Shown in pieces: positions 34,497 to 43,224 of a stretch of 64,000 bases of DNA. How positions within the stretch are numbered: position 1 is the stretch's first letter; every line of letters starts with the position of its first letter. Origin of the DNA: an uncultured Acetatifactor sp. Its GTDB lineage: Bacteria; Bacillota; Clostridia; Lachnospirales; Lachnospiraceae. The stretch spans positions 198,869 through 262,868 of the forward strand of contig CAKRTS010000002.1 of the NCBI GenBank assembly GCA_934402315.1. Reading direction: 5' to 3'. The translations under genes were made by a program, and so were the position numbers. The notes under the pieces are model-generated. The model was given only the letters and a program-made list of their open reading frames with translations. It was not told where the DNA came from and searched no databases.

Positions 34497-36926
34497 TCAG
34501 TCAATCTTTAAAATCAGCGCCAAGATTCGCTTCGCGCAGATTTCCATCTCCTCCCGCGTGAGCGCACCCTTTTCCTTCGCCTCCAGCAGACGCTCAGGGA
34601 AGCCGAGACCCATCTTGACATCATTTCCTGCCTTCGTCTCCTTATAATGCTCCCCGCAGGTCCACCAGTCGGTCGTAACCATTCCGTCAAAGCCCCACTC
34701 TCCGCGAAGAATATCCTCTAAAAGCTCCCGGTTCTCCGACGCCCGTCTGCCGTTGATAATGTTGTAGGAGGACATAATGCTCCAGGGCTTTGCCTCCCTG
34801 ACAATGATCTCGAAGCCCTTCAGGTAAATTTCCCGGATCGCCCGCTCCGAGGCTCTGGAATCGCTCTCCCGGCGGTTCGTCTCCTTATTGTTCAGCGCAA
34901 AGTGCTTCACGGTAGCCGCCACATGATTGCTCTGTATTCCTCTTACCATAGCGCCAGCCAGTTTTCCCGTGACCAGCGGATCCTCCGAATAATACTCAAA
35001 GTTTCTGCCGCAGAGAGGGCTTCTGTGAATATTGATCGCGGGGGTCAGCCATGCGCCGATATTGTTTTCCTTCGCCTCTGCTCCGCCTGCGGCTCCCACC
35101 TTCTCCACCAGCTCCGGATTCCATGTACATGCCAGCATGGTCGAGCAGGGCCATGCTGTCGTGCAGACTCCGCAGCACGGGCTGATGCGTATGCCCGCCG
35201 GGCCGTCCGCCGTCATGATGTTCGGCACGCCGTACTCCGGCAGATTTCCATATCCGAACGTGTTCGCAACTCCGGTGTTCGGCTGTCCGCCGAGAAGCAC
35301 AGCAAGCACCTCATCCGGCAGTGCCGCCACAAACTCATCCAGCGTCTTCTCACCCTCCGCAACCTGAACCAGCTTCTGTCTGGTGTCCGGATGCCCCCAC
35401 AGGTGATAGCTGTCCTGCCGCCGCACCACAGGTGTCATACCGTCCGCCTCCTCCGGCGTCAGCTTCGCGGGGAAGATGCTTGCATCTGTGTCCACCGGCG
35501 TCCCGGTGGGAAGCTCCTCGTATTGTCCGTCGGCAAGCATACGTCTCTCCAGCTGCGTCGGAACCATTTTCGCCTCCAGCTGCCGTGTGATAACGTCCTC
35601 ATCAAGAACCATGACAAAATCATCCTCGACCGTGTCCCGCACGGATGTACCGACATAAAAATGATACTCGCCCTTTTCCAGAACATAGGCCGACTTTGCA
35701 ACCTTGCCCAGATCGTCATAGGATGCCATTTCGTCTATTTCAAACCGCAGAATCACCGTCTGTGTCTCGCCCGGCTGCAGCAGTCTCGTCTTGCGGAATG
35801 CCGCTAGCTCCCTGGCAGGTTTCCCGAGCCTTCCCTGCGGCGCACTATAATAGACCTGCACGACCTCCTTGCCCGCGGCCTCACCGATATTGCACACATC
35901 GACCCTTACCCGGATATGCTGTCCCCTTCTTTCCACCTCAGGTCTGGACAGAGAAAATTCCGTATAGGAAAGTCCGAAGCCGAACGGATAATTGACCCTC
36001 TCCGAAGCGCCCGGAATGGTCTCAAAATAACGGTAGCCCACATAAATATCTTCATTGTATTCCACATAATCGTCGGATTTATGGAAGCCCTGCGTGGAAG
36101 GGTAATCCTCCAGACACTTCGCAAAGGTATCGGTCAGCTTACCGCACGGATTTCCCTCGCCGATGAGCAGCTCCGCCGCTGCAAGGCCGCCCTCGATACC
36201 GCCCTGCCACGCCATCAGCGCCGCCTGGATTTTCTCATCCCGCACGAACCAGTCCGTGTCAACCATGCCGCCCACATTCAGAACGACAATCACCCTCGGA
36301 AAACTGCTTTTCACGGTCTCTATCATTGCTCTCTCCGCATGGGACAGATAGAAATCACCGTCCTCGAAAAGCACATCCTCCTTTGCTTCCTTCTCTTCCT
36401 GACCGGCAATCGCTAAATTATCCTCCTTGCCCTGTCTGTCGTAGATGCTCTTCCTGTCCCAGCCCTCTCCCGAAAATCTGCATATGCTTATGACAGCTGT
36501 GTCAGTATATGCCCTCGCCCTCCTGACAAGCGCTTCCGGCACCTCGGGCTCCACCGTCATTCCCGGCTCTCTTCCCTGCGCGTACTGGCTTTTCACATTC
36601 TCTCTGTAGAACTCCGCCAGCTCCTCAAACACCTCTACCGTCTCCGCCTTTTCCTTGAAGCCCTGATACAGATTGCGGATGTATCTGACAGTAACGTCAC
36701 CACTGCCGCCGCCCCCTTTTACATAGTCAAAGCTTGCTTTTCCAAAGAGCGCAATTTTACTTCCTTTTGCAAGCGGCAGAACCTTCCCCTCGTTTTTCAG
36801 GAGAACCATGCCCTCCTTCGCCGCCTCCTTGGAAAGCGCGATATGCTCCCGGCTGGCTGTCACGCAGCGGCCATCCTCTCCCAACGGAAGCACCGGCTGA
36901 TATTTTGCTCTCGCCCATCTCTCCAT
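34497..36926 (-). CDS. GH3 beta-glucosidase with permuted domain order (809 aa)
   Basis: The alpha/beta sandwich comes first (AAKEGMVLLKNEGKVLPLAKGSKIALFG), then a FnIII-like domain (SRPEVERRGQHIRVRVDVCN), and the TIM barrel last (PNIMTADGPAGIRI, ATVKHFALNNKETNRR, and the nucleophile Asp753 in GFDGMVTTDWW). This order is the reverse of ordinary GH3 enzymes and is known from Ruminococcus and Butyrivibrio glucosidases. It hydrolyses beta-linked glucosides; no signal peptide is visible. It lies 18 bp downstream of a second GH3 with the same layout. Confidence 0.94.
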   Translation of the reverse strand: MERWARAKYQPVLPLGEDGRCVTASREHIALSKEAAKEGMVLLKNEGKVLPLAKGSKIALFGKASFDYVKGGGGSGDVTVRYIRNLYQGFKEKAETVEVFEELAEFYRENVKSQYAQGREPGMTVEPEVPEALVRRARAYTDTAVISICRFSGEGWDRKSIYDRQGKEDNLAIAGQEEKEAKEDVLFEDGDFYLSHAERAMIETVKSSFPRVIVVLNVGGMVDTDWFVRDEKIQAALMAWQGGIEGGLAAAELLIGEGNPCGKLTDTFAKCLEDYPSTQGFHKSDDYVEYNEDIYVGYRYFETIPGASERVNYPFGFGLSYTEFSLSRPEVERRGQHIRVRVDVCNIGEAAGKEVVQVYYSAPQGRLGKPARELAAFRKTRLLQPGETQTVILRFEIDEMASYDDLGKVAKSAYVLEKGEYHFYVGTSVRDTVEDDFVMVLDEDVITRQLEAKMVPTQLERRMLADGQYEELPTGTPVDTDASIFPAKLTPEEADGMTPVVRRQDSYHLWGHPDTRQKLVQVAEGEKTLDEFVAALPDEVLAVLLGGQPNTGVANTFGYGNLPEYGVPNIMTADGPAGIRISPCCGVCTTAWPCSTMLACTWNPELVEKVGAAGGAEAKENNIGAWLTPAINIHRSPLCGRNFEYYSEDPLVTGKLAGAMVRGIQSNHVAATVKHFALNNKETNRRESDSRASERAIREIYLKGFEIIVREAKPWSIMSSYNIINGRRASENRELLEDILRGEWGFDGMVTTDWWTCGEHYKETKAGNDVKMGLGFPERLLEAKEKGALTREEMEICAKRILALILKID

Positions 36927-36943
36927 GTCAAAACCTCCTCTGA

Positions 36944-39730
36944 TTAATCCACCCTGACTCCCGTTCTCACAAGCTTCAATTCCTTGATCTCCATACCGCT
37001 CATGCCGAAGAACAGCTTGACGAAAAAGGTATAATGGAACAGCGGTGTCGGGAAGTCAACGATCCTCGTCTGCCATTCCTTGTCGGTTCCCGAGAGCGTC
37101 ACCGTTCCCATGAGCTGCTTATCCTGAAATACCGAGAGCGGAAGCTGTGCCAGATCGGCAGTTTCCGCAGAAGCACGGCAGACGATTTCCAGCCGGAAGG
37201 TTCCCCTCGTCTTTACCACTACCTGCATCGTCGTCGATTTTCCCTTCGCCGTGTCGATCAGCGCAGGGTCAATGCTGAGCTCATCCTCCATCTCCAGCTT
37301 GAGAAGTTCACCCATCGCGGCATTCTCCTGCTCTGCGCACTGCCTCAGTTCCCTGTCAAGCTCCGTCTCATTTCCGGTCATCCGTAAGAATGCCGGTGTA
37401 TCGAGCAGGAAGCGGCAGATATTCGCCGCACAGCGCTGCAGCTCGCCTCTGGTGAGATTTCCCTTTTTCAGTTCCTCAAGGGTATTATCTCCGTTGGAAT
37501 TTTCCTGTGCATTTGCGACAACCGCATACAGGTCGTTCTGCGCGCGAACCATCGCCGCCGTATTGTTTACCGTCGCGGGCCTGCCCTCATCATTGATCTT
37601 CGCCCACCAGTCGGTCATGACAATTCCCGTGAAGCCCCAGTCTCCCCTGAGAATCGTTGTCAGCAGGTCATAGCAGCCCGCCGTCCAGAACCCATTTACC
37701 GGGCCGTAGGTCGACATCACCGACCTTGCCTGTCCTTCCTTCACCGCGATCTCGAAGCCCTTCAGATAGATTTCGCGCAAAGCCCTCTCGGAGACAATGC
37801 CCTCTGCAAGATTTCGGCTGTGCTCCTGATTGTTGCAGGCAAAATGCTTGATCGTTCCCGTGACCTGATATTTATGCATTCCCCGAAGCTGCGCCGCCGC
37901 CATTTTACCTGTGAGCAGCGGATCTTCTGAAAAATATTCAAAATTTCTGCCGTTCAGCGGATTTCTGTGAATGTTCATACCGGGGCCGAGCAGGGATTCA
38001 ATCTGATTCTTGCGAAGCTCCAGTCCCTCCCACTCATACAGCTGCTCCGACAGTTCCTCGTTAAAGCTGCATGCCAGACAGGTTCCGTTCGGCATTGCAA
38101 ACGCAATCGTACCACAGTCCATCCGGATTCCGCTCGGGCCGTCCGCACAACAGCCAAGCGGAATCTCATAGTGCAGCAGTCCGTCCGTCACTCCGCCAAA
38201 CGCACTCGCCGTTCCGGGCGTGACCTTCGGAGAACACATTCCCTCCGCACGCACAATGCAGCAAAGCTCTTCATCCGTCAGCTGTGCCACAAAGTCCTCC
38301 ATAGAGACCTTTCCGCTCCCGACATCCGAGAGCCGATAGCCCCTGTCTCCGGTGTATGCTCTCTCCGCAGGCAGCTTCTCAAGGCGTCTCTGCGCCGGAT
38401 CTACTGTTCTGAGAGATGCCTGCTGCCACACAAGCTCATAGGTACCGTCAACCTTTCGCTCCCCCGGCTTCATGCAGTCGAATGCCGTCACCGGTGCCAT
38501 TGCTTCCTCTAATTCCGCCAGAACCGTTGTCTGCGGAACCGTAAACGCCGCAGCCCTTTCCGCATCCCGCACATTCGCTCCGGCATAGAAGACGTACTCT
38601 CCCGCCTCCAGAACGAAACAGGATTTCTTTCCGGTAATCCCGCTGTCGTCATAGGACGCAAAGCTGTCTGCCGGAATCCTGATCGCAAGTGTCTGGCTCT
38701 CTCCGGATGCAAGCGTCTTCGTCTTCGCAAAGCCGCAGAGAACTCTTGCAGGCTTTCCGAGCGCGCCCTGCGGTGCCTGACAATACACCTGTACAACCTC
38801 TTTGCCGGACGCTTTTCCCGTATTTTTCACGGTGATCTCCGCGGTCAGCGCCTCTGTGACCGAACCGCTCATACGCACGCTGGTCTCAAAAGTCGTGTAG
38901 GAAAGCCCGAAGCCGAAGGGATATAGCACCTTCTCCGGTGCAAAGGTGGAAAAATAGCGATATCCCACATAGATGTCTTCTTTATAGAAGTTCCTGTATG
39001 TATCGCCGTAACAGCTTGTGGACGGATAGTCCGCAATGTCATAGGCAATCGTATCGGAAAGTCTTCCCGACGGGGACACCGCACCGCTTAAGACATCAAG
39101 AACGCCGTTTCCGCCCTCCTGACCGCCCTGCCATACATAGAGCACTGCGGACGGCTGATACTTTTCCACCCATTTCATGTCAATAATATTACCGACGTTG
39201 AGCAGCACGACAGTCCGGTCGAATACGCTGCACACCGTTTCCAGCATCTCCTCCTCTGCCGCCGTCAGAAGATAGCTTCCCGCCTCCACGAGATTATCCT
39301 TATCCTCTCCCGCCGTTCTGCCGATCACCATAACCGCGGTATCGGACTCCCTGCGTGCATTCTCCGCAAGCTCTCTGGACACCGGCATTTCCTCCTGAAA
39401 CCACGGCTCCATTGCCCAGCCCGCTCCCGTGTCAAAGGGATGCTCCTGCAGCCAGTCCTCGTATACCTGCTGCAAGGACTGGTTCAGCCGGTAGCGCCCA
39501 TCCTTTTCAAGCGCCTCCCGGATGCCCGTGACATATGCCGTATTGACAAGACCTCCCGATCCCGTGCCGCTCTTATAGTAGCAGAACTGGCTCCTTCCAA
39601 ACAGCGCAATGCTGCTGCCTGCGGGCAGAGGAAGAACACCTCCCTCATTTTTCAGCAGAACAATTCCCTCCGCCACAGCCTCCCGCGCTTTTTTCGCATA
39701 CGCCTCCATCGAAAAAACACTCTTGCTCAT
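36944..39730 (-). CDS. GH3 beta-glucosidase, permuted, with extra C-terminal domain (928 aa)
   Basis: Same order as its neighbour: the sandwich domain begins AYAKKAREAVAEGIVLLKNEGG, then a FnIII-like part, then the barrel with YEIPLGCCADGPSGIRMDCG, GTIKHFACNNQEHSRN and the nucleophile Asp707 in GFTGIVMTDWW. About 120 more residues after the barrel (KSTTMQVVVKTRGTFRLEIV and on) look like a beta-sandwich or carbohydrate-binding module that the shorter paralog lacks. It has no signal peptide. The pair probably arose by duplication and has diverged in specificity. Confidence 0.93.
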   Translation of the reverse strand: MSKSVFSMEAYAKKAREAVAEGIVLLKNEGGVLPLPAGSSIALFGRSQFCYYKSGTGSGGLVNTAYVTGIREALEKDGRYRLNQSLQQVYEDWLQEHPFDTGAGWAMEPWFQEEMPVSRELAENARRESDTAVMVIGRTAGEDKDNLVEAGSYLLTAAEEEMLETVCSVFDRTVVLLNVGNIIDMKWVEKYQPSAVLYVWQGGQEGGNGVLDVLSGAVSPSGRLSDTIAYDIADYPSTSCYGDTYRNFYKEDIYVGYRYFSTFAPEKVLYPFGFGLSYTTFETSVRMSGSVTEALTAEITVKNTGKASGKEVVQVYCQAPQGALGKPARVLCGFAKTKTLASGESQTLAIRIPADSFASYDDSGITGKKSCFVLEAGEYVFYAGANVRDAERAAAFTVPQTTVLAELEEAMAPVTAFDCMKPGERKVDGTYELVWQQASLRTVDPAQRRLEKLPAERAYTGDRGYRLSDVGSGKVSMEDFVAQLTDEELCCIVRAEGMCSPKVTPGTASAFGGVTDGLLHYEIPLGCCADGPSGIRMDCGTIAFAMPNGTCLACSFNEELSEQLYEWEGLELRKNQIESLLGPGMNIHRNPLNGRNFEYFSEDPLLTGKMAAAQLRGMHKYQVTGTIKHFACNNQEHSRNLAEGIVSERALREIYLKGFEIAVKEGQARSVMSTYGPVNGFWTAGCYDLLTTILRGDWGFTGIVMTDWWAKINDEGRPATVNNTAAMVRAQNDLYAVVANAQENSNGDNTLEELKKGNLTRGELQRCAANICRFLLDTPAFLRMTGNETELDRELRQCAEQENAAMGELLKLEMEDELSIDPALIDTAKGKSTTMQVVVKTRGTFRLEIVCRASAETADLAQLPLSVFQDKQLMGTVTLSGTDKEWQTRIVDFPTPLFHYTFFVKLFFGMSGMEIKELKLVRTGVRVD

Positions 39731-39932
39731 ACAAAATCCCTCTCCATCGTCAGTGTAATATAATTCTACCGCATAAACATCTACTTTATATATACACCAA
39801 CAGCCCGCCGACGGTCAATGGGAACAATAAATAACCGTTCAGTCCCGGAGCATTCATTATTTTTTTCTTGACTTTACATCGGTTGTGGAGTTCATAATAT
39901 TGGTGACATGGTTTCAGAGTCAGAAAGGTCAG
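39731..39932. other. Intergenic region between GH3 and a MATE remnant
   Basis: The two genes are divergent. Beyond a poor TTGACT box near 39868 I see no clear promoter and no gene. Confidence 0.5.
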
Positions 39933-40417
39933 ATGATTAAGGAAAAGAATTATACTACCGGCAGTGTTTATAAAAATGTACTCCTGTTTTCCCTGCCTTA
40001 TCTGTTATCGTATTTCCTACAGACGCTCTACGGCATGGCAGACCTGTTCATTATCGGGCAAATGGGCGACAGCAGAAGCCCCATGTACTTTATCGCCGTG
40101 GCATGTGCCGCCAATATATTTCGGTGCAGGAAAGCCGGAACGTGCCGTGCATACCCTGCGGTTTGCAATTCTGATCGCCGCAGGCTTCGGTCTCGTTGTC
40201 TCTATTGTAATGCAGTTTGCCGCGGAGCCGGTCGTCTCGCTGTTTACAGACAGGAACGCGGCGGAAGGAGCCGATGTCATCCGCTTTGGCGGGCAGTATC
40301 TCCGCGGCTACATATCTTCTTCCGATGGGACTGGCTACGGCTGCCGGCTCGTTCGTATCCGTGCTGATCTGCGTCGCCGCATTTGCCGTGATCCGGCGCA
40401 AGGGATATAGCTCTTAA
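39933..40417 (+). pseudogene. MATE efflux pump remnant with several deletions and frameshifts
   Basis: Three pieces of one MATE protein lie in three different frames. The N-terminal piece is MIKEKNYTTGSVYKNVLLFS through YGMADLFIIGQ, joined to MGDSRSPMYFIAV, which normally lies about 100 residues later. A middle piece reads FGAGKPERAVHTLRFAILIA through GGQYLRGY. A C-terminal piece reads MGLATAAGSFVSVLICVAAF. A normal MATE protein has about 450 residues; only about 160 remain. A good AAAGG ribosome site is still present upstream. It cannot encode a functional transporter. Confidence 0.85.
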
Positions 40418-40418
40418 G

Positions 40419-41093
40419 CTACAGTTGACGCCGCAGCGGAGCCGCCTGCGCATATTTCGACATCGGCACCTTATACAGGGCAAGCGTGATGAAATAATGC
40501 AGCACACAGGCTGCCGCGATAACTACAATTCCTGTAGCCACCGTGAATGCAAATAGATGCTTCATCCCCGCAAACAGCTTCGTCCCCCACCCAATCACAT
40601 TTCCGAAAACAACGCTGCCCATAATGGCAGGCCCCACCAGAAGAATCGAAATCGCAAAATACTTATAACCCACTGCTACATATATAATGAGAAGCGCTGA
40701 CAGTATCGCCGCTAAAAAAAGATCTCCGCAGATCATTCCCCTTCTCTCAGGCAGGACTGCCACACAGATAAATTCTACGATGGAAACGATAATATAGCCC
40801 AGCAGCATAAAAAACAGATTGATGGCAGTCGGCACTGATGTCTGCAGACGCCTTTTCGCGGGGGATGCCTGTGCCATATTGGTGACACTGACAGAACTCA
40901 GCATCTGTGTCAGAAACAGGGGCCCAAGCATAACAATATACCCGCCGGGCGTATGGCTTACTACTCCTGACAGATTTACTCCGAAAGTCATAGACACTCC
41001 GAGTACCACCATCAGAATTGCGATGGTAACGTTTGCCTTTACCATATAGGCATAGCGCATCAGTTTTATCCCCAGCTTCAAATCATTTATCAT
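40419..41093 (-). CDS. ABC-type membrane protein of module 2 (second permease)
   Basis: 224 residues with about six membrane segments (NVTIAILMVVLGVSMTFGV, YIVMLGPLFLTQML, LFFMLLGYIIVSIVEFI and three more). The segment MAQASPAKRRLQTSVPTAINL is a charged loop. The start overlaps the end of the preceding permease gene by 11 bp. It is the last gene of the GntR/ATPase/permease operon. I do not recognise a narrower family. It ends next to the MATE remnant, which is convergent. Confidence 0.78.
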   Translation of the reverse strand: MINDLKLGIKLMRYAYMVKANVTIAILMVVLGVSMTFGVNLSGVVSHTPGGYIVMLGPLFLTQMLSSVSVTNMAQASPAKRRLQTSVPTAINLFFMLLGYIIVSIVEFICVAVLPERRGMICGDLFLAAILSALLIIYVAVGYKYFAISILLVGPAIMGSVVFGNVIGWGTKLFAGMKHLFAFTVATGIVVIAAACVLHYFITLALYKVPMSKYAQAAPLRRQL

Positions 41094-41739
41094 AATAGCT
41101 ATCCTCCACCTTCTTCATAGCGACCCGCACGGCAAGAAAGCTGATGCCGACCGCCAGCACAAGAAAAACAACCGTCAAAATTATCATGACCTCCCGTGCC
41201 ATCCACACGCACAGGATAAAATAGAAAATCAATGCGATAATGATTCCGACATATCCCGTCAGGTAATTGATCCACAGATAACTGCTGAACCGGGCGATCA
41301 GCGTCGCCGTCACCGACAGTGTGTAACAGATCAGCGTCAGAAGCAGCCATACACCGGCTCCGCCGAGCACGTTCCGCTCTCTGCCTCCCCGGCCCACAAG
41401 CTCCGACACGCCAAGCACTGCCGCCGCTGCCAGAATCCTTCTCGCAAGGTCAAACCGCAGCGCATTCCGCATAACATCCATTCCCTTCGGAGACGTCTTC
41501 AGATAATCAATCTTCTCCACATCCTTATCCTGTATCCCCCCGAGATACCAGTTGTCCGCCACCGCCTCAATCATAATCAAAGCCATGACTGTTGCAATAT
41601 TTCTCATTGCAGCCCACTCACCGATTGGCAGGAACTGCAGTCCGATCAGCAAAACAGGCAGGACACCGAATACCAATATCCTGTACCAGAACGAAGTAAA
41701 AACCAGATAGCTTTTTATTTTCCATCTCATACCGCTCAT
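41083..41739 (-). CDS. ABC-type membrane protein of module 2 (first permease)
   Basis: 218 residues with about six membrane segments. The loop DNWYLGGIQDKDVEKIDYLKTSPKGMDVM after helix 2 is typical of ABC-2 type permeases, where a charged loop contacts the ATPase. It lies 5 bp downstream of the ATPase gene. Together with the second permease it would form an asymmetric channel. The transported compound is unknown. Confidence 0.8.
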   Translation of the reverse strand: MSGMRWKIKSYLVFTSFWYRILVFGVLPVLLIGLQFLPIGEWAAMRNIATVMALIMIEAVADNWYLGGIQDKDVEKIDYLKTSPKGMDVMRNALRFDLARRILAAAAVLGVSELVGRGGRERNVLGGAGVWLLLTLICYTLSVTATLIARFSSYLWINYLTGYVGIIIALIFYFILCVWMAREVMIILTVVFLVLAVGISFLAVRVAMKKVEDSYYDK

Positions 41740-41744
41740 CCCCT

Positions 41745-42629
41745 CTACGCAAATTTCAGGCTTGTATTCGCCTTCATGACCGCCACACTGATCTGGGACA
41801 AGGTCGGTGTCTCGACCACTACATCCATACCCGCCAGCTGATCCAGCTTTTCCGCCAGACAGATGCCTTCAAAGCCTAAGGAGGTCTTAGTCATGGTATA
41901 CATTACCTTCTTTGCCGCATCTGCGTCCGCAGCCTCGCCCTTCACGAGAAGATACTTCTCCTTCAGATCTTCCACAAAGCCCTGCTCCACAACCGTCCCG
42001 TGCTCCATGATAACCGCGTAATCCGTCACATTCTCCATATCAGCGATATTATGTGTGGAGAAAAATACCGAGTGGCTGCCGTTCCCCTGCTCCAGATATT
42101 CCCGGATCAGATCGCAGAGCTTGTCGCGCATCAGCGGGTCAAGCGGAGATGCCGGTTCATCCAGAATCAGAAGCTCTGTATCTCTGGCAAGGACTACCGC
42201 CAGCATCAGCTTCATCCTGTTTCCGTCCGAAAGCTCCTTTACACTCTTCTTCACATCCGTCGGGATCCCCAGTTCCTCACAGATCGCGCGAAATCTGTCG
42301 CTGTGGAAATTCTCAAACAACAGTCCGCTGATCTCCTCTACCTGCTTTACCGTCCAGTGCGGAAGAAAATAGCTGCCAGGTCCGGTGTAACCGATCTTTT
42401 CCTGCACCTTGCCATCCGGCATCCTCTCATTGTCAAAATACCCGACCTCCCCTTTGAAATCCAACCGGATTCCCGCCAGAATATTTAACAGCGTCGTCTT
42501 GCCCGCGCCGTTCTCTCCGATCAGGGCGGTGGCAAAGCCCTGCGGAATCTGTAGTCCGGGGATTGAAAGCTCAAAGCCCTTGAATTTCTTTTTTAAACTA
42601 GTTGCCTGTATTACCTGTTTTGTCTCCAT
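41745..42629 (-). CDS. ABC transporter ATP-binding protein of module 2
   Basis: About 294 residues from METKQVIQATSLKKK; GGAGG lies 5 bases upstream of this ATG, which is why I reject the earlier Met. Walker A is GENGAGKTT (38-46), Walker B LLILDEPASPLDP, and the signature is KELSDGNRMKLML. The C-terminal 70 residues lack a named domain. It follows the GntR gene and precedes two permeases. It is a distant paralog of the ATPase at 26319-27170. Confidence 0.93.
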   Translation of the reverse strand: METKQVIQATSLKKKFKGFELSIPGLQIPQGFATALIGENGAGKTTLLNILAGIRLDFKGEVGYFDNERMPDGKVQEKIGYTGPGSYFLPHWTVKQVEEISGLLFENFHSDRFRAICEELGIPTDVKKSVKELSDGNRMKLMLAVVLARDTELLILDEPASPLDPLMRDKLCDLIREYLEQGNGSHSVFFSTHNIADMENVTDYAVIMEHGTVVEQGFVEDLKEKYLLVKGEAADADAAKKVMYTMTKTSLGFEGICLAEKLDQLAGMDVVVETPTLSQISVAVMKANTSLKFA

Positions 42630-42667
42630 ATTAACCTCCATTCGCATACGCGATTTCAAATACCCCG

Positions 42668-43048
42668 TCAGTCTTCTATGCTCAGCAGCGCTTCCAGCGT
42701 CTGCTTCAGTTCTGCGTGGGACATCCCTGCCAGATCCGCCGCATGGATCGCCTCCTGCAAGGCTTCCTCCACCTTCCGCATGTGCTGCTCCTTCAGCATT
42801 TCACTGTCCTGCGCATTCACGTAAAAGCCCTTGCCCTGTGACGCTGTTACAAGTCCTTCCGCCTCCAGCTGTTCATAAGCCTTCATCGTCGTAATGACGC
42901 TGATCTTCAAATCTCTTGCCAGCCCGCGGATCGAGGGAAGATAATCTCCCTCCTTCAGCTTCCCCGCAAGAATGTCTGACTTCAGCTGGTCAGCTATCTG
43001 TTGATAGATTGGTACGCCTGAATTCTGTATTAGCTTCAATGTTATCAC
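42668..43048 (-). CDS. GntR-family regulator, YtrA subfamily (module 2)
   Basis: 126 residues starting MITLKLIQNSGVPIYQQIADQLKSDI. The winged helix is EGDYLPSIRGLARDLKISVITTMKAYEQLEAEGLV, nearly the same layout as the module 1 regulator. The end (HMRKVEEALQEAIHAADLAGMSHAELKQ) is a short helical tail. It probably represses its own operon. Confidence 0.92.
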   Translation of the reverse strand: MITLKLIQNSGVPIYQQIADQLKSDILAGKLKEGDYLPSIRGLARDLKISVITTMKAYEQLEAEGLVTASQGKGFYVNAQDSEMLKEQHMRKVEEALQEAIHAADLAGMSHAELKQTLEALLSIED

Positions 43049-43070
43049 CTCTTTAACTGTTTATGTGTTA

Positions 43071-43099
43071 TATATACAGCATAATCAGTCAGATGTCAA
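43071..43099 (-). promoter_or_regulatory. Promoter of GntR/ABC module 2
   Basis: On the minus strand TTGACA (43094-43099) and TATATA (43071-43076) are 17 bases apart. The -10 sits in a CTGTATATATA stretch that resembles the left half of the operator in module 1. The matching right half is imperfect. Confidence 0.65.
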
Positions 43100-43224
43100 T
43101 AGTTATTTTGCCACCACGACATGAAAAATGAGTGGAATAAACTGCCATATAATGATATAATTTCTGATATTAAAGCAATAGGAAAGCCAACGCATTAAGT
43201 ATTTATAGAAAGAAGCAACGATTA

